64,000 nucleotides of DNA, from positions 7,604,811 to 7,668,810 of the forward strand of contig JAJHZJ010000311.1 in the NCBI GenBank assembly GCA_023548195.1, written 5' to 3'. The notes under the pieces were generated by a model that was not told the DNA's origin, searched no databases, and was given only the letters and a program-made list of their open reading frames with translations. The translations under genes and the position numbers were made by a program. Positions 10,995 through 23,917 of this stretch are shown here, piece by piece. The stretch is from Bettongia penicillata ogilbyi. Taxonomy: Eukaryota > Chordata > Mammalia > Diprotodontia > Potoroidae. Position 1 is the first letter of the stretch, and the number at the start of each line of letters is the position of its first letter.

Positions 10995-12480
10995 GTAACT
11001 GGGAATCCCGGCAATACCACATCACAAACTATAGTACAAAGCAGTAAACATTAAAATGATCTGTCATGGGTTAAAAAGTGAATCACTGAAACAGATTAGG
11101 TACAAGCAAATAAGCACAAACAGCCTAGTGTTTTATAAACCCAAAGATCCCAGCTACTGGGGTAAGAATTCACCGTTCAATAAAAAGTAGCTGGAAAAAC
11201 TGGAAAGCAGTCCAAAAGAAACTAACTACAGAACAACATCTCACACAGTATACAAGATAACTTCCAAATGTATACATTATTTGAACCATAAGGTATCATT
11301 AGCAAATCATAGGAGAAAAGAAGAAAATATTTTTCACATCTATGGATAATTCATGAGCGAACAAAGGCCAGACTATATTACAGAAAATAAAATGGACAGT
11401 TTTTAATCATATAAAATTGTGAAAAAATAAAATTTAATCACATAAAATTGTGCATATTTGCACAAACAAAACCAACTCAGCTAAAATTAGAAAGGAAACA
11501 GATAATTAATGGGGGTGAGGGGAATCTTTGGAGCAAATTTCTCTTATAAGGGTCTCACTTTCAATATCGATAAGGAACAGATTTCAAATATCAAAGGATA
11601 ATAAGATCCACTGGTCAAAGGACATGAAAAGGCAGTTCTCAGGGAAGAAATACAAACTAACAATAGCCATTTCTTTTTTAAATTCTCTAAATAATTACCT
11701 TGGAGAAATGTAAGTCAAGTAAATGAAATCCCATCTCAGATCTATCAGACTGGCATAACAAATATTGGAGGAGCTACAGAAATATTGGTGTGCTAATGTT
11801 ACTGCACTGTTGGCAGAATCATGAATTGGTTCTGGAATTCTAGAAAGTAATTTGCAACTATGCTCTAAAAGTTCCTCTCACCTGTGTCTATCCCTGGACG
11901 CAGGGATACTATTACTAGGCCTGTACACCCAAAGAGATCTAAAAAGAGAAGAAAAGGACACACAGGCACAAACTTTTATAGCAGCTCTTTTTTTTTGGTG
12001 GCAATGTGTAGACACTAAGAAGGTACCTAGCAGTTGTGGAATGATTAAACAAATCATGGAATATGAATGTGATGGGATACTAATGTGCCGTAAGAAATGA
12101 AGAGGAAAATTTCTGAGAAAAATATGAGGACTTCTATAAACTGATGTACTCTGAAGCAAGCAAAACTAGCAGAACAACTTATACAATAACAATACTGTAA
12201 AGACAAACAATTGCAAAAGATTTCAAACCTGGAGTCAAAGCAATGTTCAGTCATGATTCCAAGGGACCCAAGGTGAAGTATGCTACTCATCTCCCAAAGA
12301 GAAATGGCGAACTTAAAGGTAAAGATTGAGACACTTTTTAAACAAGATCAACGTGAGAATTTGTTCTGCCTAACTATATTTGTTTCAGTGGTTCTGTTTT
12401 TTTCCTCCAGTTAAGTGAGAATATAAAGAAAATGATTTTTGTTCACTGAAAAATAAATTTAAATAAAAAAATAAAGTAAG
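10995..12480 (+). mobile_element. L1 ORF2 C-terminal part and 3' UTR
   Basis: Continuous L1 match: 'atcacaaactatagtacaaa', the 'caataaaaagtagctggaaa' block, 'caaaggacatgaaaaggcag', 'gcactgttggcagaatcatg', 'gtacacccaaagagatct', and the 'aataaatttaaataaaaaa' tail. Frames are broken. A short duplication, 'atcatataaaattgtg' / 'atcacataaaattgtg', lies at 11406-11453. Confidence 0.85.
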
Positions 12481-12854
12481 TTCTGCATGGTTATACTAAT
12501 AGCTAGGTTCTACCAAGCTGAATACCACTGCTAGAGGAAAATACAAATACTTTCTGGAATTTTTCCCAGTGTCTGGAGAGTTGTTCTGTTGTTGCTGTTT
12601 TGTTGTGGGCTCTTTTTGCTCTTGCCTATTGGGCTCGATACATAGTATTTAATATAGAAGGTGTGCACAGTTACTAAAGGATTTCATCTAGTCCAGTCAA
12701 TTCTGTCATCAAGGAAACAGAAAGCTGTGCCACTGCACAATAATTCACAAGCTACAACAATGCTTACTTACACACACAAATATCAGGTCTTCTTCAAAGT
12801 AAAACACCAAATTTATTTTATACCTTCTAGTACTGTAGGAGCTATAGACTAAGA

Positions 12855-13200
12855 AGGGCTAATGCACCCCTTTTCTGCCCTCACCTGCACCTTTTCAACT
12901 ACAGTAACTGAACTTTGCCGGCCCAGAGCCTATGGGGAAGGCAGTGCAGGCCAAGCAGCAGACCAAGGACACAGACAGTACCACCGGTTATTGAGTATTT
13001 AGGTTATTTCTTAACCACTCAGCACATATCAAACTGTGCTACTCATTTTGTTAGGCTCTTAATCATTTTTATGTCTTTTTTTTTTTGTGATGAAGTTTTC
13101 GAGTGCTCTACGCCTAACTTCATTTTCCCTGTAAGTCTTGTGATTTTGAGTTCTTGCATACATGGCTGATTTTTACAAACACAGAAGAACTGACTATATT
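12855..13200 (+). repeat. Unclassified dispersed repeat, copy 1
   Basis: This segment aligns by eye with 33765-34112. Shared blocks include 'gccaagcagcagaccaagg', 'tatttaggttatttcttaac', 'aaactgtgctactcatttt', 'agtcttgtgattttgagttc' and 'agaagaactgactatattt'. I cannot assign it to a named family. The orientation given is arbitrary. Confidence 0.6.
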
Positions 13201-13870
13201 TGAAAAATATGATATTAGCTACAATACTCAAAGAATTTAGGAACCTTACAAATGTTTTATGCAAAATTTGTGTCCAAAGATGATGTCTCTCTCTAAATTT
13301 GGCACAGCTCAATTCTGCTGTATCACATAAAGTCAACCAAAATTTAACAAAAAATATACTGTAGATTGTATAATAGTAGCATGTCCCTGGAGTGTGATAA
13401 TTATTTCTTATTTCCGTTTGACTGTCAATCTAGTTTTATAACCCAAAAAGATGAATAAATCCAGGTTAAATTTTTAGTAAAATTATAGCTGATTTCCCTC
13501 ACCCTTATTTATTTCTTTAAATTTAGTGGCACATTTTACTTTTGCACAAGTCAATTCTAACACACCTCTGTGCAAATGATCCAAAAACAGTTCATCAACA
13601 GTTAACAGAAATGACCTTTGATAGTAATAATGTAATATTTGTTCTAAGTGTTGCTACCTTTTGATGTTGAGATTATTTAGAGTATTGTAGATATTGTGTA
13701 TATTATTCCTCAGTTCTGCTTTCTTCACTATATCACTTCATATGTCTTTTTTTAATTCTTCATATTTATAATTCTTTATGTCAGTTGGTCTCTTTTCTTA
13801 AAAATAAAATTATGTCCATATATGAGTGAGCTAATATGTATTTTTCTGTAAGCAAGAGGTATCTCACAAT
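13201..13870. other. Gene-free stretch, no repeat recognised
   Basis: AT-rich sequence without a recognisable exon or transposon. Confidence 0.5.
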
Positions 13871-13871
13871 G

Positions 13872-14090
13872 CAATTAAAATATGCCTTTATTAAGCCTCT
13901 CCAGTATCCAAGGCACCATGTTAGAGATACAAAGATGAAAATCATACTCCCTGTTTCCTCGGGAGCTGACAGTCTAACAAGTTTGATACCACGTAGAATG
14001 CAATAAGGGGAAAGAAGAGATCCAGATAAAGTGCTGACAACATCTGAGGAGGGACATATCATTTCCAGCAAATAAGGATGTTGATTAACG
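13872..14090 (-). mobile_element. L2 3' end, reverse strand
   Basis: 'gcctttattaagcctctcca', 'gatacaaagatgaaaatcat' and 'ctcgggagctgacagtctaa' match the reverse complement of the L2 terminus. Confidence 0.75.
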
Positions 14091-14654
14091 AGTATTAAGT
14101 TAGTAATCTTAACTAGTATTAAGCTAGTAACTAGGTAAGTAGTCATCAATTATTTCATTACCACTCTCCTTCCATCTCTGTCTTCACTTAATTCCTTCTA
14201 CCTCTTCCCCCTCCAAAAAAACTCTACCCAGAACTGAAAGAAAAATTTCTTAGAAAATCATGATTTAACATTCTGTTTGGGAAACATAAAGTAACAGAAA
14301 GTTGCAACAAGGAGTCAAAAATATTTTTTAAAAAACATGCACAGGAATAAAGAAGCACAATAAACATCAAAACTGTGTTTTCAAAAAATCTAGAAAAGGA
14401 ATATTCATAGCTAAGATTGTCATTTTTCTATATTCTCTCGAATCAAGTTTCCTTTTTTAAACTATGAAAGAATTTTTAAAATAATAATTTCTCTATGTAT
14501 TTCAAGGAATAGCTGTAACTGGTTGAGAGGAATGTTAGCCTTGAGGGTTATGAACTAACAGAGCATCCATACTCTTCAGTAATTCATGAAAAATTATTAA
14601 AAATTTAGGTAGCTTTTCTCCTTCCTAAGGCAAATCCCTTTAAATAATAAGAAA

Positions 14655-16168
14655 GCTATATCCCTTATTCTCCAGCAGACTGTCTGTCCTTCTATTATTC
14701 TCACTATCTCTCCAGTTGTATGAGCTGCTTCCCAACTCCCTATAAATGTGCACATCTGACCCATCCCATCCATCTCTGCTAGCTATGGGGTTGCTATCTT
14801 CCTCCTATCTAGCCCACACTAGTGGCTGTCTAAAGAAGGCTGTCTAAAACCATTATCTCTACTCCCTTAACTCTCACTGTCTTCTTCACTATCTACATTC
14901 TGGCTTCCACTCTCATCATTCCACTGAAACTGCTCTCTCCAATGTTACCAATGTTCTTTTTGTCAAATTTAATTGCCTTTTCTCTGTCTTCATCCTCTTG
15001 ACTTCTCTGAGCCTATGATGCTGTCAACACTTTCTCCTGGTTTTCCTATCTGTCTGACTACTCTTTTCTCAGTCTCCTTTACCGGATCTTCATCCATCTG
15101 ATAACCATGAGAATCCCCCTAAGCCCTGCCCTGGGGGCTCTACTCTTATCCCGGTACACTATTTAACTTGGTAGTATCATCAGCAGTGATGAATTCAATT
15201 ATCATATCTATGCAGATAATTCTCAAATCTATTTGCCTAGTCCTAACCTCGGCTGACCTCCAGTCTCGAATTTCCAAATGCCTATTGGATGTATATGTAA
15301 CGATGTCCCATAGACATCTTAAACTCAACACATCCAAAAATAAACTCATTATCTTCCCCCTCTAAAACCTTCCTCTTTCCCAACTTCCCTATTACTGCCA
15401 AGGTTACCACCATCCTCCCAGCCACTAAGACACAAAACATGGAGGACATTCTCGACCCCTCAGTCTCTTCTTATCCCACATATCCAATCATTTGCCAACT
15501 CCTTTTGTTTCTACCTTCACAGACCTGTATACATCCCCAAATGTACTCTATAACTGCCACCATCCTAGTCCAGCTCCTTATCACCTATGGCAATAGCCTT
15601 CTGATTGATTTCCTATCAAATTGATCTTTCTAAAACACAAGCCCAATCACATCACCCTCTTAATTTAATAAAGACATTAACTCTCTATTGCACCAAGAAT
15701 AAAATATAAAATCTTTTGGCTATTAAAGCTCCCTTTTCTCGACCTTTCCAGTCTTCTTATTCCTCCCTCCCCATCCCCACCCACCTTCTGCCAGTACATA
15801 CTCTGCATATCTAGAGACATTTGTCTCTTTGCAGTTCCTCCCACACAAGACACTGTCCATCTCCTGACTCCGGGCATATTCACAAGCTGTGATTCTTACC
15901 TGGAACTCTTTCCCTCCATCTCCTAACTTCCTTCAATTCTAAGCTAAAATCTTACTTTCTGTAAGAAATCTTTTCCAGGCTTCAATATTCTTAGTGCCTT
16001 CCCTCTGAAATTATCTCTAATTTATCCTGTTTTTACATAGTTATTTCCCACATTCAATTGTGAGTTCCTGGAAAACTGTTTTTTGCCTTTCTTTGTATCA
16101 CCAATCCTTAGCACAGCATATGACATGTAATAGGTGCTTAATAAATGTTTGTTGACTTGAAGACATCT
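14655..16168 (+). mobile_element. L2 ORF2 C-terminal half with 3' end
   Basis: Long forward L2. The RT catalytic block reads YADNSQIY near 15205-15230, so the second catalytic aspartate (usually YADD) is changed. Downstream come 'catagacatcttaaactcaa', 'accaccatcctcccagcc', 'acactgtccatctcctgact', and the 3' end with 'gtgagttcctggaaaactg' and 'ggtgcttaataaatgtttgt'. Stop codons occur throughout. Confidence 0.9.
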
Positions 16169-16169
16169 A

Positions 16170-16889
16170 CTAAAATTCCTTATTTTCCCTTTATCTAAAA
16201 GAGGCTATGTGGTAATAATACAGGAAATAGCAAACTACAGGCATGTAATTCATTAGAACAGAAGACACTAAGGGTAAAGAAACTGAACAAATTCCTAACA
16301 ATAAGTCTCTACACACACATTAATACAAAGCTCTTAGTTTAATAAGCAATTAAACAACATTCTAACTTGACAACAAGAAGGTTATTGGAATTAAGTAAAA
16401 CAAAAGACAGCAAATCAAATACCGTAACTACAGTCACTGTATGAAAGGAGACAATTAACACATCAGAATAGTGTTTCTCAAGCTACCAAATCTGAACTAA
16501 AGTGATTAGGAAGGTTACTGAATTTCAAGAGTTCTAGAAAATGAATCTGCCAAAGATTTCATATTGATAGTCATGTGGAAGCTTCCTTTACCTCTTCTGG
16601 CCTTCTCTCTACTCTAGCCTTTAAGTTCTACTGCAATCAAAATAAAATGGACTGAACATTTGATAGATGACTGGAAGTGCCTTTATGTAAAGAAACCTGG
16701 GCTTAAGTATCCTATTGGGACAGGAGTTAAGTGCAAAAACTAAAAGACAGAAAAACTGAAGAGGGCAAGAAAAAAAATCACAGAAGGAAAATATGCAAAA
16801 AAACCCACCAAACTTTCAGTTTTTGCAATGTATCTTAAATGACTGTTAAATAGCTTTTCCTTTAGATTTAATAACTCTTCCTTTAAATA
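16170..16889. other. Gene-free stretch, no repeat recognised
   Basis: AT-rich intronic sequence; nothing recognisable apart from short A-rich runs. Confidence 0.5.
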
Positions 16890-16985
16890 AATGGGGAGAA
16901 AATTTGGAACCCAAAATTTTGTGAAAATGAATGTAAAAAGTTAAATAAATAAATTTATATTTAAAAATAAAATAAAATAAAGTTA
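16890..16985 (+). mobile_element. L1 3' tip
   Basis: 'aaaatttggaacccaaaatt', 'gtgaaaatgaatgtaaaaag' and an A-rich tail are the last bases of the L1 3' UTR; strongly 5'-truncated. Confidence 0.65.
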
Positions 16986-16989
16986 GAAT

Positions 16990-17784
16990 CTTTTCTTCTG
17001 TTTCCAAGAGGCAAAAACTGAAAGATTTTCTTCTTAGATATTATGCTCATGATCTTACTTGTCCACTTCATACCTAACACCTACATTTAAAAAAAAAAAA
17101 AAAAGAAACTGCCGAAGGGATATTGGTGGTCCAGAGAAAAGGCAAGCTCTCTAAGATCTAAGATATTCTAATTCTTTCTAAAATTTTCTACAATGTGGAG
17201 CTTATACATAAATAATGACAGAAGCATTTTTTGCTCAGGTATATAGTATCTGGTAAAATAAAATCCAATTTGCAGATCTACATAAATTACAGTCCTGGAC
17301 CCCTTTCTTACCAAAATAAAATGTAAACGCCCTCATTTTAAAATGGGATTTTTCCATGGAACCCTTTATCCTGTGAACTCCTTAGAATGTTTTTAAATGC
17401 ATAAAGTAAAATAAAGAGGACTACAAAGGAAATGAATTATATTTAAATGGGATTATAATAATGTCATATATGCACTTCTTTGTTAACACATCAGCAAGAC
17501 AATATGTTTAAGATTAGGCAAGTTAACGCTAAATTTTATTTTTTAAGACATATCAGTATGGAAACTGTTGTCTACTCTCATAGCTGAATTTCAGTTAGAA
17601 GTTAGCGAAAATAAAGATGTAAATTTTTTCCCATATAAGTTCATGGTCCTGATGAAATCTGTCCATGGCCCATAGGTTAAGAACCACTGGTTTGAAGAAA
17701 CACCCACAGAATAGTCAATAGTTCAGCTAAAACAAAATGTTCATTTAGGCCACCTATTTCTATAAAGGCTATAAAGTATATTAA
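16990..17784. other. Gene-free stretch, mostly unassigned
   Basis: Contains an A-run at 17089-17104 and a segment at 17645-17695 ('ccataggttaagaaccactg') that resembles one at 40495-40582; otherwise nothing recognised. Confidence 0.45.
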
Positions 17785-18052
17785 GCAATTGCAAAGAACT
17801 TATGATGTAAAATGCTATCCACCTCCAGAGACAAAACTGATGGACTCGGTATGCAGACTGAAGCATTTTCCCTTTATTTTTCATGTTTTGTTTTGTTTTT
17901 GGAAGATGGCTTACGCGGAAATATGTTTTGCATGACTTCATGTATAATGGGTATCATATTTCTTGCCTTTTAAATGAGTGGAGAGGAAGTTAGGAGGGAG
18001 AGACTTTGAGACTAAAAATAAAAAACAACTTTTTTTAAAGAACTGAAAAAGT
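17785..18052 (+). mobile_element. L1 3' UTR fragment
   Basis: 'aatgctatccacctccagag', 'actgatggactcggtatgca', 'ggaaatatgttttgcatgac', and a G-rich 'gagaggaagttaggagggag' block before the A-rich tail. Confidence 0.8.
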
Positions 18053-18116
18053 AAGCATGTGAAGGAGAATAGTTGGAAGCTATTTAACAAAGTTGAGATA
18101 TATAATTAATCAAATT

Positions 18117-18120
<4 letters not shown>

Positions 18121-18150
<30 letters not shown>
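18121..18150. repeat. (CA)n microsatellite
   Basis: About 14 uninterrupted CA units. Confidence 0.95.
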
Positions 18151-18152
<2 letters not shown>

Positions 18153-19905
18153 TCTCTTTATCCCTAAGCTTTCATCCTTCCTTCTAATTTATTTCCCTTT
18201 GCCTGTTCAGTCTCATCTTGGAAGCCAGAACTAAATGGAAGTGCAACAAGACTGCTTACAATAGCTGGAGGTAAATTAAGTGAGATGGAAAACCAGGTAT
18301 CTTTCTTGCCACATGTGTTATTTCTACGCCCTCCAAAAATCACAGCACTATTTTCTGACCCAATAACATGGCCTCAGGACCATGTCACTCACTTTACAGG
18401 ATTGCTGGCTTTATTTTGCCCAAAAGTGACCTTTTCTTATATGTTTACTCTGTCTTCAAGCAAGGCCTCCTTAAAAGCAGAGATTATCCATTGCTATATC
18501 CTCAGTAAGGGCACACAGTATGCATTTAAATTCTATTTTATTCATTCTTCCTAAAATACTTTAATGTTGCTGGCACATATGTGACTTTCTTAACTAGACA
18601 GTTTTAGACTATATTACTTATCAGAAAAAAATGATCAACAAACATTTTTTTAAAACTGTTAAAATAGCTTGTTTTCTACTACCTAAGAAATTATAAAAGA
18701 GCTTCACTATAGCAGTTTCTCCTGTACTGCTTATTCTGATTACTATACAGACAATCAGTTTTCAGAAGTTAAAAAAGAAACATGATAAAGACTAAGAGTA
18801 CCAGATTTAATCAAGGATCATAGCTAAAAACAAATGGTCTTCTAGACTGTTACTTTTCAGAAAGCCTCTAAAGCATATAAAACAACACGTAGAAAGCACA
18901 CTGATGTCATTTGGTTCACAAATCTTATCACCTGCCCAAACCAAGACAAACTTTCACTTGAAACAGAACGTTTAGATTATGTACAAGTATGCTTCATTTA
19001 ACACTAATCAATAACTACTAATTGGTTAATCACATAAGACAAATAAAAGTTAAACTATTTTCCAAAATATTATAATGCAGCATAAAGCCAAAAAGATTGT
19101 GATGTGCCAAATACTAAAAAGGGGACTTTTCTTCAATTCTAACTGTAGTATGCACAACTCCAAGATAGTAAAAAAGACTGATTAAAAAAAAAAAGTTGCT
19201 CTACTATTTTAAATGATCTCAACAAAACAAAAACAAAACCCGAAACTGTGTGAGTGATTCAACCAACAAGTAAATTTTGGGTCCAATAAATTAAAATGAT
19301 TGTTTTGACAAAGATTTTGTGACTTTGATGGCTCACCTTGAATAATATGTCAACATATCCTTCATATCCTCCTACACATTCATCATTATAGCCATCATTC
19401 CACAAGAATCCACAGAATCGTAACATAATTATAAGATTCATTTTATGTACCATATTTGTGAAAATTTAAAACTATAATTAGTAAACTAGTGGGCCACTGA
19501 AATTTGCTGAAATTAAAGTTTTAAAAATTTTGTGCCATGCATTTCCTTTTATAACATGTATGATAATAATCAATTAATTCTCCTAACAGAGGACCACCTA
19601 ACTACAAGTTGGCAATTTTTTTCTGTGCAGGGCCATACTCTCAGCAAACTATGGCTAATTAGTTCTATCTGGTATCCCTTTCAGCACTTTCTCATGCCTA
19701 AATATCAGCCAAGTGTGGAACAGCAAAGAGGATTCAAGAAAAGAGCTAACAGTTTTAAAGGCTACTTGCTTCCAAAACTGGGAGAGAACTGCTGTGAGAT
19801 AAGGCCAACAATTCCGGGACCAACCCTTTCACAGACTGTGATGACCAGTTTTTACAGGTGGAATGCACATATGAGACCTCTTTCTCTTCCTCAGGTAGGC
19901 AGGAA
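18151..19905. other. Gene-free, transposon-poor stretch
   Basis: 1.75 kb in which I recognise no transposon, exon or RNA gene. One of the longer such stretches in the window. Confidence 0.5.
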
Positions 19906-19907
19906 GA

Positions 19908-20010
19908 AAAGAAGCATTTATTAAGCATTTATGTGCCAGGTACTGTGTTAAAATATAAGCAAAAAGTCCCTGCCCTCAAGGAGCTTACATTCTAATGAAG
20001 AAATGACAAC
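19908..20010 (-). mobile_element. L2 3' end, reverse strand
   Basis: 'catttattaagcatttatgt', 'gccaggtactgtgttaaaa', 'gtccctgccctcaaggagct' are the reverse L2 terminus. A SINE follows directly. Confidence 0.85.
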
Positions 20011-20011
20011 A

Positions 20012-20190
20012 CATAATAATAATAGCCAGCATTTACGTAGCTTAAGGCTTGCAAAATGCTTCACAAATATTATCTCCTTTTATTCCCCCAACATCCCAGG
20101 GACACAGGGGCTATTACTATACTCCTTTTCCAGATGAAGAAACTGAAGCATAGGCTAGCTGACTTGCCCAGGATCACAGACAGCTTTGTG
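20012..20190 (-). mobile_element. CORE-SINE (MIR-like), 3' part
   Basis: 'aataataatagccagcattt', 'aaaatgcttcacaaatatta', 'gatgaagaaactgaagca' and 'gacttgcccaggatcacaga'. The head is absent. Confidence 0.8.
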
Positions 20191-21170
20191 TAAAGGGAGC
20201 AGAAAGGCATCAAGTGGGGAGGAATGACAGCGAGGTCAGGCACAGTCTAGAGGGGAATGTGAAGAGGAATATGGTGGCCTGGCTCCATCGCCACCAGGTA
20301 ATGGGTGCTGAAGGAAGTCCCAGGGTGAGAAGGCAGGTAAATCACAGTGGCCAGCTATGTTTACTGTCATTAATCCCTACCTGCCTTCACACACACTGGA
20401 AAATAGTTTTTTGAGTCCTCACTCAGTAGGTAAACTTGTATATATGCATAAATTCATAGAAATTAGGCTCTAATTCAAAATCTTAGTCTCTCCAGTTATC
20501 AAAAAAAAGCTTTTTTAAAATTCCTGTAGACAAAAAACTCTTTAACTAAAAATATAATTAAAAAGGCAACATGTATGTGTACATATAAAGATTTTTGCCA
20601 AGCCAAATTTAAGGATTAGGTTTGTTTGGATGTAGTTATTATATATTCTACCTTTTATCTAATTCATTGCATTTTCTGATCATATTTATACACCCAATGT
20701 AGAAATCCATTTTGCTTAACTATGCATATGTGTTACAAGGATTTTGTTGTCCTTCACAGGGTTAAAGGGAAAAGATGGGAGAGAAAGAAAAACAAATAAC
20801 TGTTAACTGAAATAAATTAAAATTTTAAAACAATCATATTGAGAAAGAGTAGAAGAGGCACAGGAAGATAGCAGAAAAGTTGGTCTAGAATGGAAGAAAT
20901 AAACTAGAGAAGGAAACTAGTAACTGAAAGGAGGTAAAAGACCACCCAAACAACTACAAATCTGAGAGAATAAAAGCAAAACAAGTAAATTTCTAACTGT
21001 TCATTTTGCTCTATGATGTCCAAAGTTCTATTCATTTTACATCTCTCCCCCCTCCACCTCTCAGCAAGCACTGGCCTATAGATTTCACCTTCTGAATTTT
21101 ACCCCTCTAAAATGTGTCCGTACTGCACTGTTACTTTCAAATATCAGTATAAATGTAGACTTTTAAGCCT
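20191..21170. other. Gene-free stretch, no repeat recognised
   Basis: Starts with a purine-rich segment (20195-20345) that may be L2-derived; the rest is AT-rich and unassigned. Confidence 0.4.
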
Positions 21171-21171
21171 A

Positions 21172-21292
21172 GAAGGACCACTTAAATAATGTAGTCTAAC
21201 TCTTTCATTTTGCAAATGACAAAAATTAGGCCCAGAAAGCTAAGTGACTTGCATAAGGCCAATAATGCATTAGTGACAAGGCCATGATTTGT
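21172..21292 (-). mobile_element. SINE fragment (MIR-related)
   Basis: 'tcattttgcaaatgacaa', 'aggcccagaaagctaagtga' and 'cttgcataaggcc' match the reverse-strand core of the same SINE type as 51042-51232. Confidence 0.6.
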
Positions 21293-21309
21293 TCACTATT
21301 AGAGTATTC

Positions 21310-21527
21310 CCCCCCATTTCCCCCACTTCCCTCAAAAATCAGCTCAAAGGCAAACTACATGATGATCCCTTAGATGTCTAACTGCTTCATGGCTCCATCC
21401 CAAAATAATCTTGTAGTTACTTTGTATGTATTCCCTGCACAGTTTGAGTACTCAAGCCCAAAGCAGAACAGAGGTGCTATTTATCTTTTCCCTAAAACAC
21501 TTCCAGCCCAATGTCACTCTCATGTTA
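21310..21527 (+). mobile_element. Possible old L2 fragment
   Basis: Weak resemblance to the L2 3' region ('aatcagctcaaaggcaaac', 'ttactttgtatgtattccct'). Very diverged; low certainty. Confidence 0.35.
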
Positions 21528-21778
21528 ATAATCATAGTTGATGCTTATATAGCACTTTAAAGGTTTGCAAAGTGCATTCTATCTACATAACCTATTTTAT
21601 CCTCACAACAATTCTGTGAATTAAGTACCACAGATATAATTATATCAATTTAACTGATGAAGACCTTAAGTAAAGAAACATTAAATGATTTACTAATATT
21701 CCAGCTCATAAGCGTAAGACTTGAACCCCATTTTTTCTTGATTCAAAGTCTAGCATTCCTTCCACCAGACTATGTTAC
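21528..21778 (-). mobile_element. CORE-SINE (MIR-like)
   Basis: 'gcttatatagcactttaaag', 'tttatcctcacaacaattc', a diverged core, and a head-like end ('attccttccaccagactatg'). Confidence 0.7.
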
Positions 21779-21914
21779 CAAAAACAACTGTTCCTGCTGC
21801 TACTTTTCTCATGCCAAAGAAGCCTTCTTTTAGTGAAATTTTACCTAGTATGCCCCCAACCCCTGCTTTTTAGCTTCCTTGTTTATAGGCATCCCTCATT
21901 AGATTGTAAGCTAT

Positions 21915-22170
21915 TCACCTTCAGAGAGAGAACTGATGGATTCCGGAAAGCAGATGAAAGCATGTTTTCTTGTATTTTTTTTCAACGGCTAATGTGTAAA
22001 TCTGTTTTATATTTGACTTTATATTTGTAATGGATTTTGTATTTCTTGCCCTCTCTCAATGAGGGAGGGAGGAGTGGGACAGGAAGAAAATGTGGAACTG
22101 AAAATAAAATAAAATGGAATTTAAAAATGTAATGAGGCTGCAAATAAAGCATATGGTTGGTTAAAAAAAA
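21915..22170 (+). mobile_element. L1 3' UTR fragment
   Basis: Abrupt start at 'ttcaccttcagagagagaac', then 'tgatggattccggaaagcag', 'gagggagggaggagtgggac' and the A-rich tail. Strong 5' truncation. Confidence 0.75.
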
Positions 22171-22194
22171 AAGTAGGGAGGGGGATTCCAAACT

Positions 22195-22860
22195 GGATGT
22201 TTCCTAGTCACCTTTAACTCAACTTGTCCAAAGCAGATCTCATCTTTCCCCGCTCACATTTACCTATCTTCCAACCTTGTCTATTTTTCTCCAAGGCAAC
22301 ACCACCTGAGGCACTGAGGTTCAGAACCTTGGAGTCCCAGTGAATCCTCATGTTCCCTCACCTCCTATACCCAATCGGACTCCAAGTCTTACTGATTCTA
22401 ACTCTCAGTCATCTCTTATACCTGTATCTTTCTCTCCACTCACATGGCCACCACCCTAATTCAGGCCTTCCTCACCTTTCACCCAGAATACTACAATATC
22501 CTAACTGATCAGCGTGCTTGCCGCTCCCAGGATTCCTTCACACAGCTGCCAAAGTGAGATTTCCAAAGCACGGATCTGATAGCAAGTTACTCCCCTATCA
22601 ATAAATGCCAGATTAAGTACAACTCCTTTGTTTGATATTTAACAACTTCCTCCAATCTTCCTTTCCAGATGCACAACACACTGTGCATGCCCTTTGGTCC
22701 AGCCATGCTGGCCTTCTTGCCGTTCCTCACACATGATATTCCTTCTCCATACTTTTGCACAAGCTATACCCTATGCCTAGAATGCAATTCCTTCTCACCT
22801 CTGACTCTTAAAGAGTCACTAACTTTCATCAAAGCTCAGGTCCAAAGCCACCTCCTAAAG
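22195..22860 (+). mobile_element. L2 fragment, interrupted by L1
   Basis: 'aactcaacttgtccaaagca', 'ctgccaaagtgagatttcca' and 'tatgcctagaatgcaattcc' follow the C-terminal L2 ORF2. It stops at 22860 at the L1 boundary and resumes at 23918. Confidence 0.8.
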
Positions 22861-23917
22861 CAAAAAACTGGAGAAGAAGTTTACAAGTTTCCCTGATAAA
22901 GTCTCATTTCTCAAATATATAGAGAAATGAGTCAAATTTATAATAAAAGACATTCCTCATTTGATAAATGGACAAACGATATGAACAAGCAATTTTCAGA
23001 ACTCAAAGCTTTCTATAGTCTTACAAGAAAATGCTCTAAATCACAATTAGAGAAATGCAAATTAGAATTTGGAGGGACCACTCACAGCTATCAGAGTAGC
23101 TAATATGACAAAATAAAAATGACAACTGCACTGTTGGTGGAGTTGTGAACTGAAAAGCAATTTGGAAATATGGCCAAAGGTCTACAGAGTGGTGCATACC
23201 CTTTGACCCAGCAATACTACTGCTAGGTTTATATCCAAAGAGATGGGGGGAGGGGGAGGGGGAGGGGAGAAGGGGAAAAGACCAATAATACAAAAATATT
23301 TCTAGAAGTTCTTTTGTCGGGAGCAAAGAATTAGAAATTGAGGGAATGTCAATCGATTGGGAAATAGTTGAACAAGTTGTGGTATATGATTGTGATGGAA
23401 TACTACGGTGCTATAAGAAATGCCGAGCAGGATGGTTTCAGAAAAACCTGGGAAGACTTTTATGAACCGATGCAAAGTAAAGTGAGAACCAGGAGAACAG
23501 CATACATAGTAACAGAAATATTACATGATGATCAACTGTGAATGACTTAGTTGTTCTCAGCAATACGATGATCCAAGACAATTCAGAAAGACTTATGATA
23601 AAAAGTGCTATCCACCTCAGAGAAAGAACTGGTAGAGTCTAAATGCAGATCAAAGTATATTTTATTTACACTTGGTTTTTCTTGGGTATGGAGTTTTTTA
23701 GAGGGAGGGTATGTGGGTTTTTTTTTTTTTTTCACGAAATGGCCAATACAGAAATATGTTTTGCAGGACTGCCTATGTATAATTTATAGCAAACTGCTTT
23801 CTTTTTTCAGGAGGGGGCTAGGAAGGGAGGGAAAGAAATTTTTTTAAAAAATGAAGGTTAAAAATTGTTAATATGTGTAGTTGGAAAAAAACATTTAAAA
23901 TTTTCTCAAAAAAAAAG
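22861..23917 (+). mobile_element. L1 ORF2 end and 3' UTR, nested in L2
   Basis: A clear L1: 'ttgataaatggacaaacgat', 'gcactgttggtggagttgtg', 'ccctttgacccagcaatact', 'aacaagttgtggtatatgat', 'gaaaaacctgggaagacttt', and the 3' UTR up to an A-rich tail. The bases flanking it look alike: 'ccacctcctaaag' on the left and 'ctacctcctataag' on the right, as expected of a diverged target-site duplication. A G-rich tract at 23245-23275 sits inside it. Confidence 0.88.
23245..23275 (+). repeat. G-rich tract (possible G-quadruplex) inside L1
   Basis: Five runs of four to six G separated by one to four bases. It lies after the L1 'atatccaaagag' segment, so it is probably a local expansion of a purine-rich L1 stretch. 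Confidence 0.75.

Noticed and set aside
13781..14149. 122-codon minus-strand open frame
   Set aside because: It overlaps a reverse L2 3' end and resembles no protein I know.
19532..19924. 130-codon plus-strand open frame
   Set aside because: No recognisable domain, no splice context, and its end runs into a reverse L2 3' end; likely chance.
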